Shown here: positions 12,877-13,145 of the stretch, piece after piece
How the letters are laid out: the number at the start of each line of letters is the position of its first letter
How positions within the stretch are numbered: the first letter of the stretch is position 1
Source: DATILL01 sp035476575
GTDB taxonomy: Bacteria; Actinomycetota; Actinomycetes; Mycobacteriales; JACQDL01
NCBI GenBank assembly: GCA_035476575.1
Contig: DATILL010000140.1
Location: forward strand, 1 to 13,145
Direction: 5' to 3'
DNA length: 13,145 nt
Made by a program: the position numbers and the translations under genes
Notes under the pieces: model-generated
Databases searched by the model: none
Told to the model about the DNA's origin: nothing
The model's input: only the letters and a program-made list of their open reading frames with translations

Positions 12877-13145
12877 TCATGTGGTTCGTTTTCGGTGTCG
12901 GTGGTGTCGGATCGGCTTTCGCTCCGGGTCCACTGATGTGGGTGGCAGGAATTCTGGTAGGCTGTCGTTGGCTGTTCGTACGTCCCAGCCGTTGTGGTGG
13001 ATGGCTCTATGGTGATGTCCGCAGACGAGGGCGCCGTTGTTCTGGTCGGTTCTTCCGCCGTCGGCCCAGTGGACGCAGTGGTGGGCCTGGCACCACTGGT
13101 ACGGCCGGTCACAGGCGGGGAACACACCCGCGGTCGCGGAGGATG
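12877..13145 (-). pseudogene. C-terminus of a DUF222/13E12-type HNH endonuclease, apparent frameshift, continues beyond window
   Basis: The visible part is the HNH nuclease end of a REP13E12/DUF222-type protein. It reads FPACDRPYQWCQAHH, then HWADGG and LVCGHHHRAIHHNGW, the zinc-binding HNH fold with catalytic AHH and HH motifs. It ends LPEFLPPTSVDPERKPIRHH with a normal C-terminus. The family usually reads RDRGCVFPGCDRP. Here the six codons before FPAC fit LRDRGC only in another frame, implying loss of two bases from a TG repeat (ACACAC on the plus strand at 13122-13127). The rest of the gene lies outside the window. If the deletion is real the gene is dead; a sequencing error would restore it. 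Such genes are often multicopy and mobile-like in actinobacteria. Confidence 0.75.

Overview
The window is high-GC actinobacterial DNA. The coding bias, the GTG/TTG starts, the EF-hand, DUF2231 and 13E12-type HNH families, and the alanine/proline-rich exported proteins point to a filamentous actinomycete, plausibly Micromonosporaceae. The genus is inference. Almost all intact genes lie on the minus strand.

Left part (1 to about 1435) is accessory and decayed. Remnants of an IS3-family insertion sequence (left-end-like sequence, OrfA tail, OrfB head, a late integrase motif) are interleaved with a small antisense fragment resembling an IS701-type transposase start. One intact gene, a four-EF-hand calcium-binding protein, follows. 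At 1403-1432 lies the 3' half of a tRNA (T-arm plus acceptor strand) without its 5' half. This looks like the displaced end of an integrated element, so the material to its left may be the end of that element and the material to its right old chromosome.

Middle part (1513-7923) holds a SAM-dependent methyltransferase, a Fic-domain pseudogene broken by several frameshifts, and a folE plus DUF2231 membrane-protein pair. The pair is divergent from a cysteine-containing HTH regulator, with CGTTAGA/TCTAACG repeats in the shared promoter region. Next come an AraC-type regulator with a VOC-family protein in one transcription unit, and a DUF234-type ATPase. The ATPase has a frameshift, lacks the usual Walker B glutamate and has no ATG/GTG start, so it looks like a decaying gene.

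Right part (8138-12009) is a coherent minus-strand cluster for extracytoplasmic copper handling. Its order is a proline-rich membrane protein, a CopD-family copper membrane protein translationally coupled to it, a membrane-anchored cupredoxin with a duplicated 56-residue C-terminal helical module, a second membrane-anchored cupredoxin, and an OsmC-family peroxidase-like protein. A perfect 13-bp hairpin separates the two cupredoxin genes, and a GC-rich hairpin follows the OsmC gene. The working model is that the cupredoxins bind copper outside the membrane, CopD moves it across or delivers it, and the OsmC protein deals with peroxide stress. The most unusual object in the window is the duplicated module, whose two copies share 59 identical bases.

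The far right (12010-13145) is mostly non-coding, with a tandem repeat and palindromes. It ends in the C-terminus of a DUF222/13E12-type HNH endonuclease gene that runs off the window and carries an apparent 2-base deletion.
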